This document shows, one piece after another, positions 50,767 through 59,178 of a DNA stretch of 64,000 nucleotides. The stretch comes from SYFY01 sp031385325 (GTDB lineage Bacteria > Pseudomonadota > Gammaproteobacteria > Pseudomonadales > Azotimanducaceae): positions 1-64,000 of the forward strand of contig JANNBJ010000006.1 in assembly GCA_031385325.1 (NCBI GenBank). Reading direction: 5' to 3'. Below the pieces are notes generated by a model that saw only the letters and a list, made by a program, of their open reading frames with translations, searched no databases and was not told where the DNA came from. Position 1 is the first letter of the stretch; the number at the start of each line of letters is the position of its first letter. A program made the position numbers and the translations under genes.

Positions 50767-52125
50767 TCAATGGCCTCGCTCTCGCACGACCGTTTTCACG
50801 GCCTCTATATCTGCAGGCAGGATCGTACGCCGGGGCGGGCGACCTCGTAGTGCCTCCAGAGCTGGATGAAGCGCACTGCCTGGCTTCAGGACTGCGTCAA
50901 CCACTTCCGGAAACTTCGCCGGATGCGCAGTGCCGATGCAGACCATCGGTCTGAGCTCCTTGAATCGCGACGCGGCTGACAATCCTACAGCGGTATGCGG
51001 ATCAGCTATGTAGCCGGTTTTAACAAACGTGTCGCGAATGGCTGCTTCCGTATCCTTGTTGCTGACTGCCGTCGAAACAAAGAGGGTATCATCCGGCGGG
51101 GCACCAAGACTTGCATGGCCGTCGGACTGAAACTGTTGAATGAACGCGCTGACACGGGCCGTGTCCTCGCCAAAGAGATAAAACAGATAGCGTTCGAAAT
51201 TGCTGGCCACCTGTATATCCATGGCCGGCGAATGCGTAATTCGAACGTCACCTCGGGCGTACTCGCCGGTGGCAAAGAAGCGCGCCAGGATGTCGTTTTC
51301 ATTGGTCGCAAGCACCAGCTTGTGGATCGGAAAGCCCATCCTGCTGGCAAGGTAACCGGCAAACACATTCCCGAAATTACCGGTGGGCACGGCGAACGTC
51401 GGTGCCTCTTCAAATCGAAGACTCGCATACCCGTAGTACACAACCTGCGCAAGAACGCGTGCCCAATTCACCGAGTTGACCGCCCCTAACGAATGCGCGT
51501 GTTTGAACTCCAGGTCGCTGAATATGGTTTTGACGATGGACTGACAATCATCGAAGCTGCCTTCGATAGCCAGACAATGTACGTTGGCATCGGGCACGCT
51601 CGTCATCTGCAGTTCCTGCAGCGGACTCACGCGGCCCAATGGGTAGAGTATGAAAATATCAACGTTTGGCCGGCCCTGAACGCCAGCGATTGCGGCACTG
51701 CCGGTATCTCCGGAAGTCGCACCAAGAATGTTGAGGTGACCACCGCGCGCGGCAAGCACATGAGCGAACAGGCCGCCGAGCAACTGCAACGCGACGTCCT
51801 TGAACGCTAGCGTCGGACCATGAAAAAGCTCCAGCACCGTGACCTCGCCAACCGGCGCAAAGCGCACCACGTCTGGCTCGGCAAAACTGGAGTACGCATC
51901 GTCAACGAGGCGAGCCAGTACTGCTGGTTCGATATCGTCAATAAACAAGGCCAGCAATTGCTTGGCAAATGCGTTGTACGTCAGGCCTCGCCATGCCGCG
52001 AGCATCGGTCTGACATCGGGCAAGGCCTCGGGGATCAGTAAGCCGCCATCATCAGCCAGGCCCATCATGACCGCATCCTGGAAGCTCACTCCGTGGACCC
52101 CACCACGGGTGCTCATATACTTCAT
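50767..52125 (-). CDS. thrC: Threonine synthase
   Basis: Converts O-phosphohomoserine to threonine. PLP enzyme; PLP Lys in LAFKDVALQLLG (about residue 108), STRGGVHGVSFQDA at the start, and GATSGDTGSAAI (about 133). ATG 52125 (MKYMSTRGG) is the typical start. 452 residues is within the range of the proteobacterial class. It lies 66 bases after the SutA-like gene on the same strand. No hom or thrB is adjacent. Confidence 0.95.
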   Translation of the reverse strand: MKYMSTRGGVHGVSFQDAVMMGLADDGGLLIPEALPDVRPMLAAWRGLTYNAFAKQLLALFIDDIEPAVLARLVDDAYSSFAEPDVVRFAPVGEVTVLELFHGPTLAFKDVALQLLGGLFAHVLAARGGHLNILGATSGDTGSAAIAGVQGRPNVDIFILYPLGRVSPLQELQMTSVPDANVHCLAIEGSFDDCQSIVKTIFSDLEFKHAHSLGAVNSVNWARVLAQVVYYGYASLRFEEAPTFAVPTGNFGNVFAGYLASRMGFPIHKLVLATNENDILARFFATGEYARGDVRITHSPAMDIQVASNFERYLFYLFGEDTARVSAFIQQFQSDGHASLGAPPDDTLFVSTAVSNKDTEAAIRDTFVKTGYIADPHTAVGLSAASRFKELRPMVCIGTAHPAKFPEVVDAVLKPGSALHPALEALRGRPPRRTILPADIEAVKTVVRERGH

Positions 52126-52191
52126 CAACCGGTACCTGTTGCAGAAGCCGGGCATCTTACCCGCATTCTGGATGCCGCAGAGACAGACCGA

Positions 52192-52398
52192 TCAGATGGA
52201 GCCACGCCCGTAATTGCTCTCAGGCTTGCGCGGGGGATCGGCCCGGAAGTTTTTGGGAACTTCCGCAATCTTGCCACCCTGTCGCAGGAAGGCTTCGACG
52301 TCATTGGCAATGTTCTTCCGCACGCCGGCCTTTACTTTAGCCGAGTGGGACGTGCCTTCAACGGAAAGCGCGGTATCGATATCAGTTGTCGTACTCAT
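52192..52398 (-). CDS. sutA: SutA-like RNA polymerase-associated protein, short form
   Basis: A 68-residue protein. The C-terminal half, NDVEAFLRQGGKIAEVPKN then ADPPRKPESNYGRG, matches the conserved region of Pseudomonas SutA, a protein that binds RNA polymerase and raises transcription in slow growth. The N-terminal acidic region that SutA carries is absent; only about 20 polar residues replace it. It lies next to glnK, as in Pseudomonas. ATG 52398. Confidence 0.7.
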   Translation of the reverse strand: MSTTTDIDTALSVEGTSHSAKVKAGVRKNIANDVEAFLRQGGKIAEVPKNFRADPPRKPESNYGRGSI

Positions 52399-52471
52399 TC
52401 TGTTCCTGTCTCCACAACATCTAATTGACGCCGGTAGTTATAGAACAGGACTCGAATTGTGCAAGTCCGCG

Positions 52472-52810
52472 TCAAACTGCCGCCGGTCCGGTTTCACCGG
52501 TACGAATACGAACAACCTCTTCCAGATTCACCACGAAGATCTTTCCATCACCGACTTTGCCGGTGCTGGCCGATTTCGTGATCGTCTCAAGTACCTGATC
52601 GAGCATGCTGTCATCAATGGCCACTTCAATCTTCACTTTCGGTAGAAAATCGACCACATACTCCGCACCTCGATACAGTTCGGTGTGACCTTTCTGCCGA
52701 CCAAAGCCTTTCACCTCGGTAACTGTCATGCCTTGCACGCCAATATCCGATAACGCTTCGCGTACGTCATCGAGCTTGAACGGCTTGACGATGGCTGTAA
52801 TCAGTTTCAT
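52472..52810 (-). CDS. glnK: PII nitrogen regulatory protein GlnK/GlnB
   Basis: A 112-residue PII signal protein. The T-loop has Tyr51 in ELYRGAEYVVDFLP, the uridylylation site; EVKGFGRQKGHTE (about 32) and TGKVGDGKIFV (about 83) bind ATP and 2-oxoglutarate. glnK usually precedes the ammonium transporter gene amtB; none is adjacent here, and the SutA-like gene follows. Its leader contains two inverted repeats (52831-52862). GlnK versus GlnB cannot be decided from sequence alone. Confidence 0.9.
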   Translation of the reverse strand: MKLITAIVKPFKLDDVREALSDIGVQGMTVTEVKGFGRQKGHTELYRGAEYVVDFLPKVKIEVAIDDSMLDQVLETITKSASTGKVGDGKIFVVNLEEVVRIRTGETGPAAV

Positions 52811-52830
52811 CTCATACTCCTTCAGTTATG

Positions 52831-52862
52831 ACCCATTAGGTCGATGGGTTCCCTGCAGGAAC
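52831..52862 (-). promoter_or_regulatory. Inverted repeats in the glnK leader
   Basis: ACCCAT (52831-52836) with ATGGGT (52844-52849), 7-base loop; and GTTCC (52848-52852) with GGAAC (52858-52862) over CTGCA. They lie 20-52 bases upstream of the glnK ATG on the minus strand and may mark an operator or promoter element. Confidence 0.4.
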
Positions 52863-52992
52863 CGTCCAGTTTGAGCCAGCGGAGCCGCCAAGCCTACATT
52901 TAACGGAGAGTTATCGCCAAAGGCGCCAAATCAGGCGTCACTCAAAAGCGCCCGAGATCGTCCCATTCTGCCCGGACGGGACAGGAACTCAC

Positions 52993-53009
52993 AGCCCTGA
53001 GGGCTTTTT
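52993..53009 (+). terminator. Intrinsic terminator before ubiK
   Basis: AGCCC (52993-52997), TGA loop, GGGCT (53001-53005), then TTTT to 53009. A classical terminator reading rightward with no plus-strand gene upstream for more than 2 kb. Either attenuates ubiK-comM or ends a non-coding RNA. Confidence 0.6.
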
Positions 53010-53074
53010 GTCGCTTGGTCCAGCCGGAGGATGCACATACCATGGCCGCCTATTGTTGATGCTCGGAGCGCTCA

Positions 53075-53329
53075 ATGGAAGCCAAACATCCTGCCGATGC
53101 CCTGTTGCAGGTCGCGCGTACCGCATTTGGCACTCTGACGAGCTCCCTCGACGAGCATGTGCTGTCTCCTGCGGGGGACCGTGCGGACGCATTCCTCCAC
53201 CGTCTGCAGCTTGTTCCGAAGGCGGAGTTCGATCGATTGAAGGCAGAACTGGACACCATGCAGCAGAAGGTTACCCGTCTCGAAGAACTTCTGTCAGCGC
53301 TGATCGAAAACAAACAAACCGATCGGTGA
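53075..53329 (+). CDS. ubiK: Ubiquinone biosynthesis accessory factor UbiK
   Basis: An 84-residue YqiC/UbiK protein that helps the aerobic Ubi complex assemble. The N-terminal part (ADALLQVARTAFGTLTSS) forms an amphipathic, membrane-binding helix and the C-terminal part (FDRLKAELDTMQQKVTRLEELL) a coiled coil. ATG 53075. comM starts 10 bases downstream, the same pairing as in Pseudomonas. Confidence 0.9.
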   Translation: MEAKHPADALLQVARTAFGTLTSSLDEHVLSPAGDRADAFLHRLQLVPKAEFDRLKAELDTMQQKVTRLEELLSALIENKQTDR

Positions 53330-53339
53330 AACTCGTACC

Positions 53340-54839
53340 GTGCGGCTGCAGAGTATTCTCACTCGGGCGCAACTCGGCCTCGACGCCCCGCTGATTACGG
53401 TCGAAACCCATCTCCAGCCGGGCGTTCCCGGTTTTACACTGGTCGGTTTGCCGGAATCTGCGCTTCGCGAATCGAGAATTCGCGTCAAAAGTGCGATTCA
53501 AAACAGTGGATTGCCCTACCCGGAGCAACGAATCGTCGTGAATCTTGCGCCCGCGGATCTTGCGAAAGAAGGGACACGTTATGATCTGGCAATCGCGCTG
53601 GGCATCCTGGCGGCCAACGGCACGATTCGCGAGGCCGCGCTCAAGGGTTTTGAGTTCATCGGAGAACTTGGTCTCTACGGCGAGATCCGAGGAGTGCGAG
53701 GTGCGCTCTGCGCCGCTTTGGCGGCTCGTGATTGCGGCAGGAAACTGGTGGTTCCAGCCGCCAATCTCAACGAATTCCACAACGCAGCGTTCGAGGTAGT
53801 CGGGGTCAATTCACTGCGCGATGTACTGGCCATGCTGCAGGGTCAACCCATCAACTCAGTCTCAACGCCGGTCGCTGAACCACCGAGGATCCAAGCCCCC
53901 GAGATCTACCCACAGATCATTGGTCAACAAGGTGCCAAACGAGCGCTGCTGGTCGCGGCGTCTGGCGCGCATCACCTGCTCATGATCGGCCCGCCGGGAG
54001 CCGGCAAGAGCATGCTCGCTCAAGCCTTGCCTGAATTGCTGCCGGATCTGGTAGACGAACGAGCTGTTGAAGTAGCTGCGATACACTCAGCCGCCGGGGT
54101 AACCGCACCGGCCGTTCGACGCCCGCCGGTGCGCGCGCCTCATCACACCGCAACTTCAGCCGCGATGGTTGGAGGTGGTCCGCAGGCTCGACCAGGGGAG
54201 ATCTCCCTAAGCCATCATGGTGTCCTGTTTCTGGACGAGTTGCCGCACTTCTCACCCAGCGTTCTCGAACACCTGCGCGAGCCACTGCAATCCGGAGAAA
54301 TCCACCTGTCGAGAGCTCGCTTCCATCTTCGCTACCCCGCGGTGTTCCAGCTGATTGCCGCCATGAATCCATGCCCAGCCGGCCGGACCTGTAGACGGGA
54401 AACTTGTCGATGCAGCAGTCAGGAGCGGCTGCGTTATCAACGCAGGATTTCCGGTCCACTGCTTGATCGTATCGACCTGCATCTGAGGGTGAGTGAGTTA
54501 TCAGCCCAAGCGCTGGCTAACACTGGAAACACCAAGGAGCTCGCCCCGAAACAATGGGTTGCTGAATCAAGAAAAATACAGCTGAGCAGACAAGGTTGTC
54601 TGAACGGATCGCTCGACCCCGGTGCCACTCGCGTACACGCGAAACTCGCACCAGCTGCCGCAGGTCTGTTACATGCAGCAGTCGAGCGCCAACACCTTTC
54701 AGCGCGGAGTTACGACAAGATGCTGCGCGTAGCGCGAACGATCGCGGACCTGCGCGCAGCAGAGATCATCGAGGCAGTGGACATCGCGGAAGCGCTGTCC
54801 TATCGGTCCTTGAATTGGGATCAGGGCGTTACCGGATAA
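53340..54839 (+). CDS. comM: ComM/YifB-family AAA+ ATPase
   Basis: A 499-residue magnesium-chelatase-like AAA+ protein that promotes branch migration in natural transformation. GTG 53340. N-terminal LonB-like domain (GLDAPLITVETHL), Walker A MIGPPGAGKSMLAQ (about residue 215), Walker B GVLFLDELPHFS (about 295), sensor AAMNPCPAG (about 340), and a zinc-like RTCRRETCRC run near 349-358. It presumably works with XerC-type DNA processes nearby only by chance. 10 bases from ubiK. Confidence 0.92.
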   Translation: MRLQSILTRAQLGLDAPLITVETHLQPGVPGFTLVGLPESALRESRIRVKSAIQNSGLPYPEQRIVVNLAPADLAKEGTRYDLAIALGILAANGTIREAALKGFEFIGELGLYGEIRGVRGALCAALAARDCGRKLVVPAANLNEFHNAAFEVVGVNSLRDVLAMLQGQPINSVSTPVAEPPRIQAPEIYPQIIGQQGAKRALLVAASGAHHLLMIGPPGAGKSMLAQALPELLPDLVDERAVEVAAIHSAAGVTAPAVRRPPVRAPHHTATSAAMVGGGPQARPGEISLSHHGVLFLDELPHFSPSVLEHLREPLQSGEIHLSRARFHLRYPAVFQLIAAMNPCPAGRTCRRETCRCSSQERLRYQRRISGPLLDRIDLHLRVSELSAQALANTGNTKELAPKQWVAESRKIQLSRQGCLNGSLDPGATRVHAKLAPAAAGLLHAAVERQHLSARSYDKMLRVARTIADLRAAEIIEAVDIAEALSYRSLNWDQGVTG

Positions 54840-54866
54840 GAACAACCGTAAGCCCCGACTTCCCAA

Positions 54867-54887
54867 AGCGCCCGGCTTCCGGGCGCT
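54867..54887. terminator. Bidirectional hairpin between comM and the cytochrome gene
   Basis: AGCGCCCGG (54867-54875) pairs perfectly with CCGGGCGCT (54879-54887), 9 bp with a CTT loop. On the minus strand it is followed by TTT. It separates two convergent genes. Confidence 0.6.
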
Positions 54888-54899
54888 GCATCACACCCA

Positions 54900-55340
54900 C
54901 TAGCCTGCGCTGCCATCCAGCATGTACTGGATACCCGCCTTCAGATCATCATCGGAGCAGTTCATGCAGGTGCCCTTGGCCGGCATCGCATTAAGACCAT
55001 TGATCGAACTCTTGAGTAGTTCATCCATGCCTTTTGCTGCGCGCGGGCCCCATTGGTCAGCCTTGCCGAAGGTGGGGGCACCACTGACACCCGTCGCATG
55101 GCAGGCAAAACAGAACTGGCTGTACACCTGATCGCCGGTCATGGGTCCCGTTGCGACGGCAGCTGCCGCCGTACCACAGTCATCACCTTTGCGGCATACC
55201 GAACCTTCAGGTTGCAGCCTGGCACGAATTTCGTCCTGCGTTCCCGGCGGCACAGCAGACGCGAGCGGCGCAACCAGCAATGCGCCGAACAGTAGTGCCA
55301 TAAGGTAAATGCCGGATTTCAGATGAGCCGGTTGAGTCAC
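54900..55340 (-). CDS. Periplasmic c-type cytochrome (class I, c5-like)
   Basis: A 146-residue exported cytochrome. Signal peptide: LMALLFGALLVAPLASA (about 15-31). The haem motif is CFACH in YSQFCFACHATGVSGAP (about residue 79). The later Met ligand is probably in LNAMPAKG (about 122). A CMNC pair near 129 is typical of the c5 group. GTG 55340 is chosen because AAGGAG lies about 10 bases upstream; an upstream frame runs to 55514. Single-haem electron carrier. Confidence 0.88.
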   Translation of the reverse strand: MTQPAHLKSGIYLMALLFGALLVAPLASAVPPGTQDEIRARLQPEGSVCRKGDDCGTAAAAVATGPMTGDQVYSQFCFACHATGVSGAPTFGKADQWGPRAAKGMDELLKSSINGLNAMPAKGTCMNCSDDDLKAGIQYMLDGSAG

Positions 55341-55514
55341 CGTCTTTCTCTCCTTCAGATCAATTGAGCGCTTCAGAAGCGCGAGGATTATACCCGCCGA
55401 ACAAACCCATGACAGCGCAGTTTCCAACCCTTTGGCTGTTCCTCGCACCGGTGGATGTGAACCCTTTGCGTGTTCAGGCGCGGCCGGGATAACGATGAAG
55501 GCCCTCTGCGGCAA

Positions 55515-57443
55515 TCACTCCTGCGGCTCGAGCGCGATCAGCTCGGCACCTTCCTCTACCCGGCCCCCCTCGGTGCAATGCACCGCCGACACTCTTCCAT
55601 CCCTTGGCGACCGGATCGAGTGTTCCATCTTCATCGCTTCGATGATGGCCAGAAGATCGCCTTCCCGAACCTGGTCACCGGCCTTCACCTTGAGTTGCAG
55701 AACCTGGCCAGGCAGCGGCGCAACAATTCCGCCAGTTCGCACCCCGGTCAAAACAAAGCGATCGATGTCCTTTGCCAGATCACGCACGATCAAGGTCGTG
55801 CCATCGATCATCACATGCACCACCTTTCCATCCCGCAGCACCGTCGCTTGTACGCAGCGCGCCTGATGTTTGAACTCCATACGGACGGTGTTCTTATCCA
55901 ACTCAACGACGCTTTGCACGATCTGGCTTGCTTCGCCGCGGCCAGGCAGTCGCACTGACGTCCGACTTTCCCCAATCGACAGATCGCACTCAACTCCACG
56001 CTCAAGGTTGGGAGCAAAACCATCAGTCGCATTCCATGGTCCGCCATGCCCCGTGTGATGATTTGTTGCAATCGCTGCAGCCAACAGAAACGGCTGATCA
56101 TCCATCGCGATGAGCGATTCATGATGGGCGTCCGCAAAGCCGGTGGTGTACTCGCCGTTGACAAAGTCTGACTCTGCCAACGCTTTGACGAGATAGCCGG
56201 TGTTGTGCTGAACCCCGCAGATTTCGGTGGAGGTGAGCGCAGCGCGCAATCGCCCGATCGCCTCAGCTCGCGAACTACCGTGAGCGATGACCTTGGCGAT
56301 CATTGGATCATAGTGAATACTCACCGAATCACCGCCGCGAACGCCACTATCCACGCGTACATCTGCGGGAAAAGACACACGCAACAACTTGCCCGTCGAG
56401 GGCAGGAACCGGCGGGATGGGTTCTCAGCGTAAACCCGAGCTTCAACGGCGTGGCCGGTGATTTTCAGATCCGCCTGGGTGAACGGCAGCTGTTCACCGG
56501 CGGCAATTCTCAGTTGCCACTCAACCAGATCGAGCCCGGTGATCGCTTCTGTCACCGGGTGTTCAACCTGGAGCCGCGTGTTCATTTCCATGAAAAAGAA
56601 CTCGCCGTTTTCGGCAATGAACTCGATGGTGCCAGCACCGACATAATTGACGCTCTTTGCTGCGGCGACCGCCGCGGCGCCAAGTCGCGCCCGCAACGAC
56701 GCATCAACTGACGGTGCGGGTGCCTCTTCGATGACTTTCTGATGTCGACGCTGCACCGAACAATCACGTTCAAACAAATGCAGCGTATTACCGTTCTGAT
56801 CCGCGAGGATCTGAACCTCAATGTGTTTGGGTGCGGTGAGATATCGCTCGAGCAGAACGCGGTCATCATTGAAGGCGTTTTTCGCTTCACGTCGGGCACC
56901 AGCCAGCGCCTCGGAGAACACCGAGGCACTTCTGACGACACGCATGCCCTTTCCACCACCCCCGGCCGATGCTTTGATCAACAGTGGAAAACCAACACGC
57001 TGTGCTTGTTCGATAAGCACTGTTTCACTTTGATCATCGCCGTTATAACCCGGCACCACCGGCGTACCCGCCGCAGAAACGCATCGTTTGGCCTCAATCT
57101 TGGAACCCATGATGCGTATCGACGCAGCATCCGGGCCGACCCACACAGCGCCCGCTTCGACGACGGCCGCGGCGAAGGCAGCATTCTCAGACAAGAATCC
57201 GTACCCCGGATGCACGGCGTCAGCGCCTGAGGACTTGATCGCTTCAACGAGCGCTGGAATATTCAGATAGCTTTGCAAGGCTTGGGCGGGACCGACGCAG
57301 TACGCCTCATCGGCCTGTCTGACATGCATCGAATTCGCATCAGCCTCCGAGTACACCGCAATCGTACGGATGCCGAGCAGCTTGGCAGTGCGCATGATGC
57401 GGCAGGCAATTTCTCCCCGATTGGCAACCAGCAGACGCCGCAT
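55515..57443 (-). CDS. mccA: Methylcrotonyl-CoA carboxylase-type alpha subunit (biotin carboxylase)
   Basis: A 642-residue biotin carboxylase plus BCCP subunit. N-terminal LLVANRGEIACRI, ATP-grasp LIKASAGGGGKGMRVV (about residue 160), and the biotin site EAMKMEHS with Lys near 605, 37 residues from the end. It fits MccA, but geranyl- or propionyl-CoA carboxylase alpha subunits are similar. ATG 57443 lies 4 bases after the beta-subunit stop, so the two are one operon. Confidence 0.88.
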   Translation of the reverse strand: MRRLLVANRGEIACRIMRTAKLLGIRTIAVYSEADANSMHVRQADEAYCVGPAQALQSYLNIPALVEAIKSSGADAVHPGYGFLSENAAFAAAVVEAGAVWVGPDAASIRIMGSKIEAKRCVSAAGTPVVPGYNGDDQSETVLIEQAQRVGFPLLIKASAGGGGKGMRVVRSASVFSEALAGARREAKNAFNDDRVLLERYLTAPKHIEVQILADQNGNTLHLFERDCSVQRRHQKVIEEAPAPSVDASLRARLGAAAVAAAKSVNYVGAGTIEFIAENGEFFFMEMNTRLQVEHPVTEAITGLDLVEWQLRIAAGEQLPFTQADLKITGHAVEARVYAENPSRRFLPSTGKLLRVSFPADVRVDSGVRGGDSVSIHYDPMIAKVIAHGSSRAEAIGRLRAALTSTEICGVQHNTGYLVKALAESDFVNGEYTTGFADAHHESLIAMDDQPFLLAAAIATNHHTGHGGPWNATDGFAPNLERGVECDLSIGESRTSVRLPGRGEASQIVQSVVELDKNTVRMEFKHQARCVQATVLRDGKVVHVMIDGTTLIVRDLAKDIDRFVLTGVRTGGIVAPLPGQVLQLKVKAGDQVREGDLLAIIEAMKMEHSIRSPRDGRVSAVHCTEGGRVEEGAELIALEPQE

Positions 57444-57447
57444 CTCA

Positions 57448-59058
57448 TTACATCCTGAATATGCCAAAGGTCGAGCGTGGTGATTTGCTGCGCCGGCAGG
57501 AAACAGCCAGGGCAAGTGCCAGTACTCTGCGTGTATCGACCGGACTGATGACACCGTCATCCCAAAGTCTTGCGCTCGCATAGAACGGGTGCCCTTCTGT
57601 GTCGTAACGGGCACGAATGTCGTCCATGAACGCTGTTTTGTCCTGCGCATCCCAGGCTTGTTTGCGCTGGGTCATCCCTTCTTCCCGAACCGTGGCCAGA
57701 ACATGGGCTGCCTGTTCACCACCCATCACAGAGATGCGCGCGTTAGGCCACATCCACAGAAAACGAGCACCATAGGCGCGACCACACATCGCATAGTTGC
57801 CGGCGCCGAACGACCCACCAATCACGACGGTGAATTTCGGAACGCGCGCGCAGGCAACTGCCGTCACCATCTTTGCACCATCTTTGGCAATACCCTGGTT
57901 TTCATACTTCCGACCAACCATGAAGCCGGTGATGTTCTGTAGAAAAACCAGCGGAATGCCGCGACGATCAGCCAGCTGAATGAAGTGAGCACCCTTCAGC
58001 GCAGACTCGGAAAACAGAATGCCGTTGTTGGCGATAATCGCAACCGGCATGCCGTCGATGTGGGCAAACCCGCAAACCAGCGTCTCACCGTAAGTGCGTT
58101 TGAATTCGTGCCACTCCGAACCATCCACCAGTCGCGCGATGATCTCCCGGACATCCACTGGTGTACGAGTATCGCGAGGCAGAATGCCATACAGCTCCTC
58201 GGCAGCAAATGCAGGCTCCTGCGAGGATTGAGTTGTGACTGTAGTTTCGTATACCGGCATGCTGTGACTGACGGCTTCACGGACCAGCATCAATGCGTGT
58301 TCGTCGTTTTCAGCCAGATAGTCGGTGACGCCTGATATACGGCTGTGTACGTCTCCGCCACCCAGACTCTCCGCGTCAACGATTTCCCCAGTCGCCGCTT
58401 TCACCAACGGCGGACCACCGAGAAATATCGTGCCCTGATTACGGACGATGATCGATTGATCACACATCGCCGGAACGTATGCACCGCCTGCCGTACAGGA
58501 GCCCATAACGACCGCAATCTGTGGAATGCCTGCCGCCGAGAGGTTGGCTTGGTTGAAGAAGATTCGCCCAAAATGTTCCCGATCCGGAAAAACTCCCGCC
58601 TGCTCAGGCAGAAACGCGCCACCCGAGTCGACCAGATAGATGCACGGCAGGTGATTTTCCGCAGCAATTTCCTGAGCACGCAGATGTTTTTTCACGGTGA
58701 TCGGGTAATAGCTGCCGCCCTTCACGGTCGCATCGTTGGCGACGATCATGCATTCGATGCCTGCCACACGCCCAATTCCTGCAATCAAACCTGCGGCAGG
58801 CAACCAGTCTTCATACAACTGATGGCCTGCAAGCTGGCCGATTTCCAGAAAGGGAGAGCCATTGTCGAGCACACGCCGAACGCGTTCCCGCGGCAGCAAC
58901 TTGCCGCGCTCCACATGGCGGGCACGCGAACGCTCATCACCACCCAGTGCGATGCGTGACACGAGTTCGGTCAGTTCTTCAGTCAGCCTTCGATGATGGG
59001 TGGTGTTGGCGAGGTAAGTGTCGCTTCGCGCATCCACCGCAGTTCCGATCCTGGCCAT
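57448..59058 (-). CDS. mccB: Methylcrotonyl-CoA carboxylase-type beta subunit (carboxyltransferase)
   Basis: A 536-residue carboxyltransferase with two crotonase-fold halves. LPRERVRRVLDNGSPFLEIG (about 53) is family-typical; GSCTAGGAYVPAMCD (about 187) is the N-domain oxyanion loop, and GGSFGAGNYAMCGRAYGARF (about 430) the C-domain one. It carboxylates 3-methylcrotonyl-CoA in leucine breakdown, or geranyl-CoA. Start ATG 59058. No isovaleryl-CoA dehydrogenase is adjacent. Confidence 0.88.
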   Translation of the reverse strand: MARIGTAVDARSDTYLANTTHHRRLTEELTELVSRIALGGDERSRARHVERGKLLPRERVRRVLDNGSPFLEIGQLAGHQLYEDWLPAAGLIAGIGRVAGIECMIVANDATVKGGSYYPITVKKHLRAQEIAAENHLPCIYLVDSGGAFLPEQAGVFPDREHFGRIFFNQANLSAAGIPQIAVVMGSCTAGGAYVPAMCDQSIIVRNQGTIFLGGPPLVKAATGEIVDAESLGGGDVHSRISGVTDYLAENDEHALMLVREAVSHSMPVYETTVTTQSSQEPAFAAEELYGILPRDTRTPVDVREIIARLVDGSEWHEFKRTYGETLVCGFAHIDGMPVAIIANNGILFSESALKGAHFIQLADRRGIPLVFLQNITGFMVGRKYENQGIAKDGAKMVTAVACARVPKFTVVIGGSFGAGNYAMCGRAYGARFLWMWPNARISVMGGEQAAHVLATVREEGMTQRKQAWDAQDKTAFMDDIRARYDTEGHPFYASARLWDDGVISPVDTRRVLALALAVSCRRSKSPRSTFGIFRM

Positions 59059-59178
59059 CGGGGATTCCGCCTTGGTGAGCCTCGAGTTTCGCAGGCTGTC
59101 CGGGAGCCGTCTAGACTAGCCGAAGGGCATGAACCCGAAAGCGCGCACGGACCGCGCAATCAGGTTTGATCTGCGGGG

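Noticed and set aside
52851..52865. Sigma-54 promoter upstream of glnK (minus strand TGGAC...TGCA)
   Set aside because: The GG and GC elements are 9 rather than 10 bases apart and the -24 element is poor. Not enough to call.
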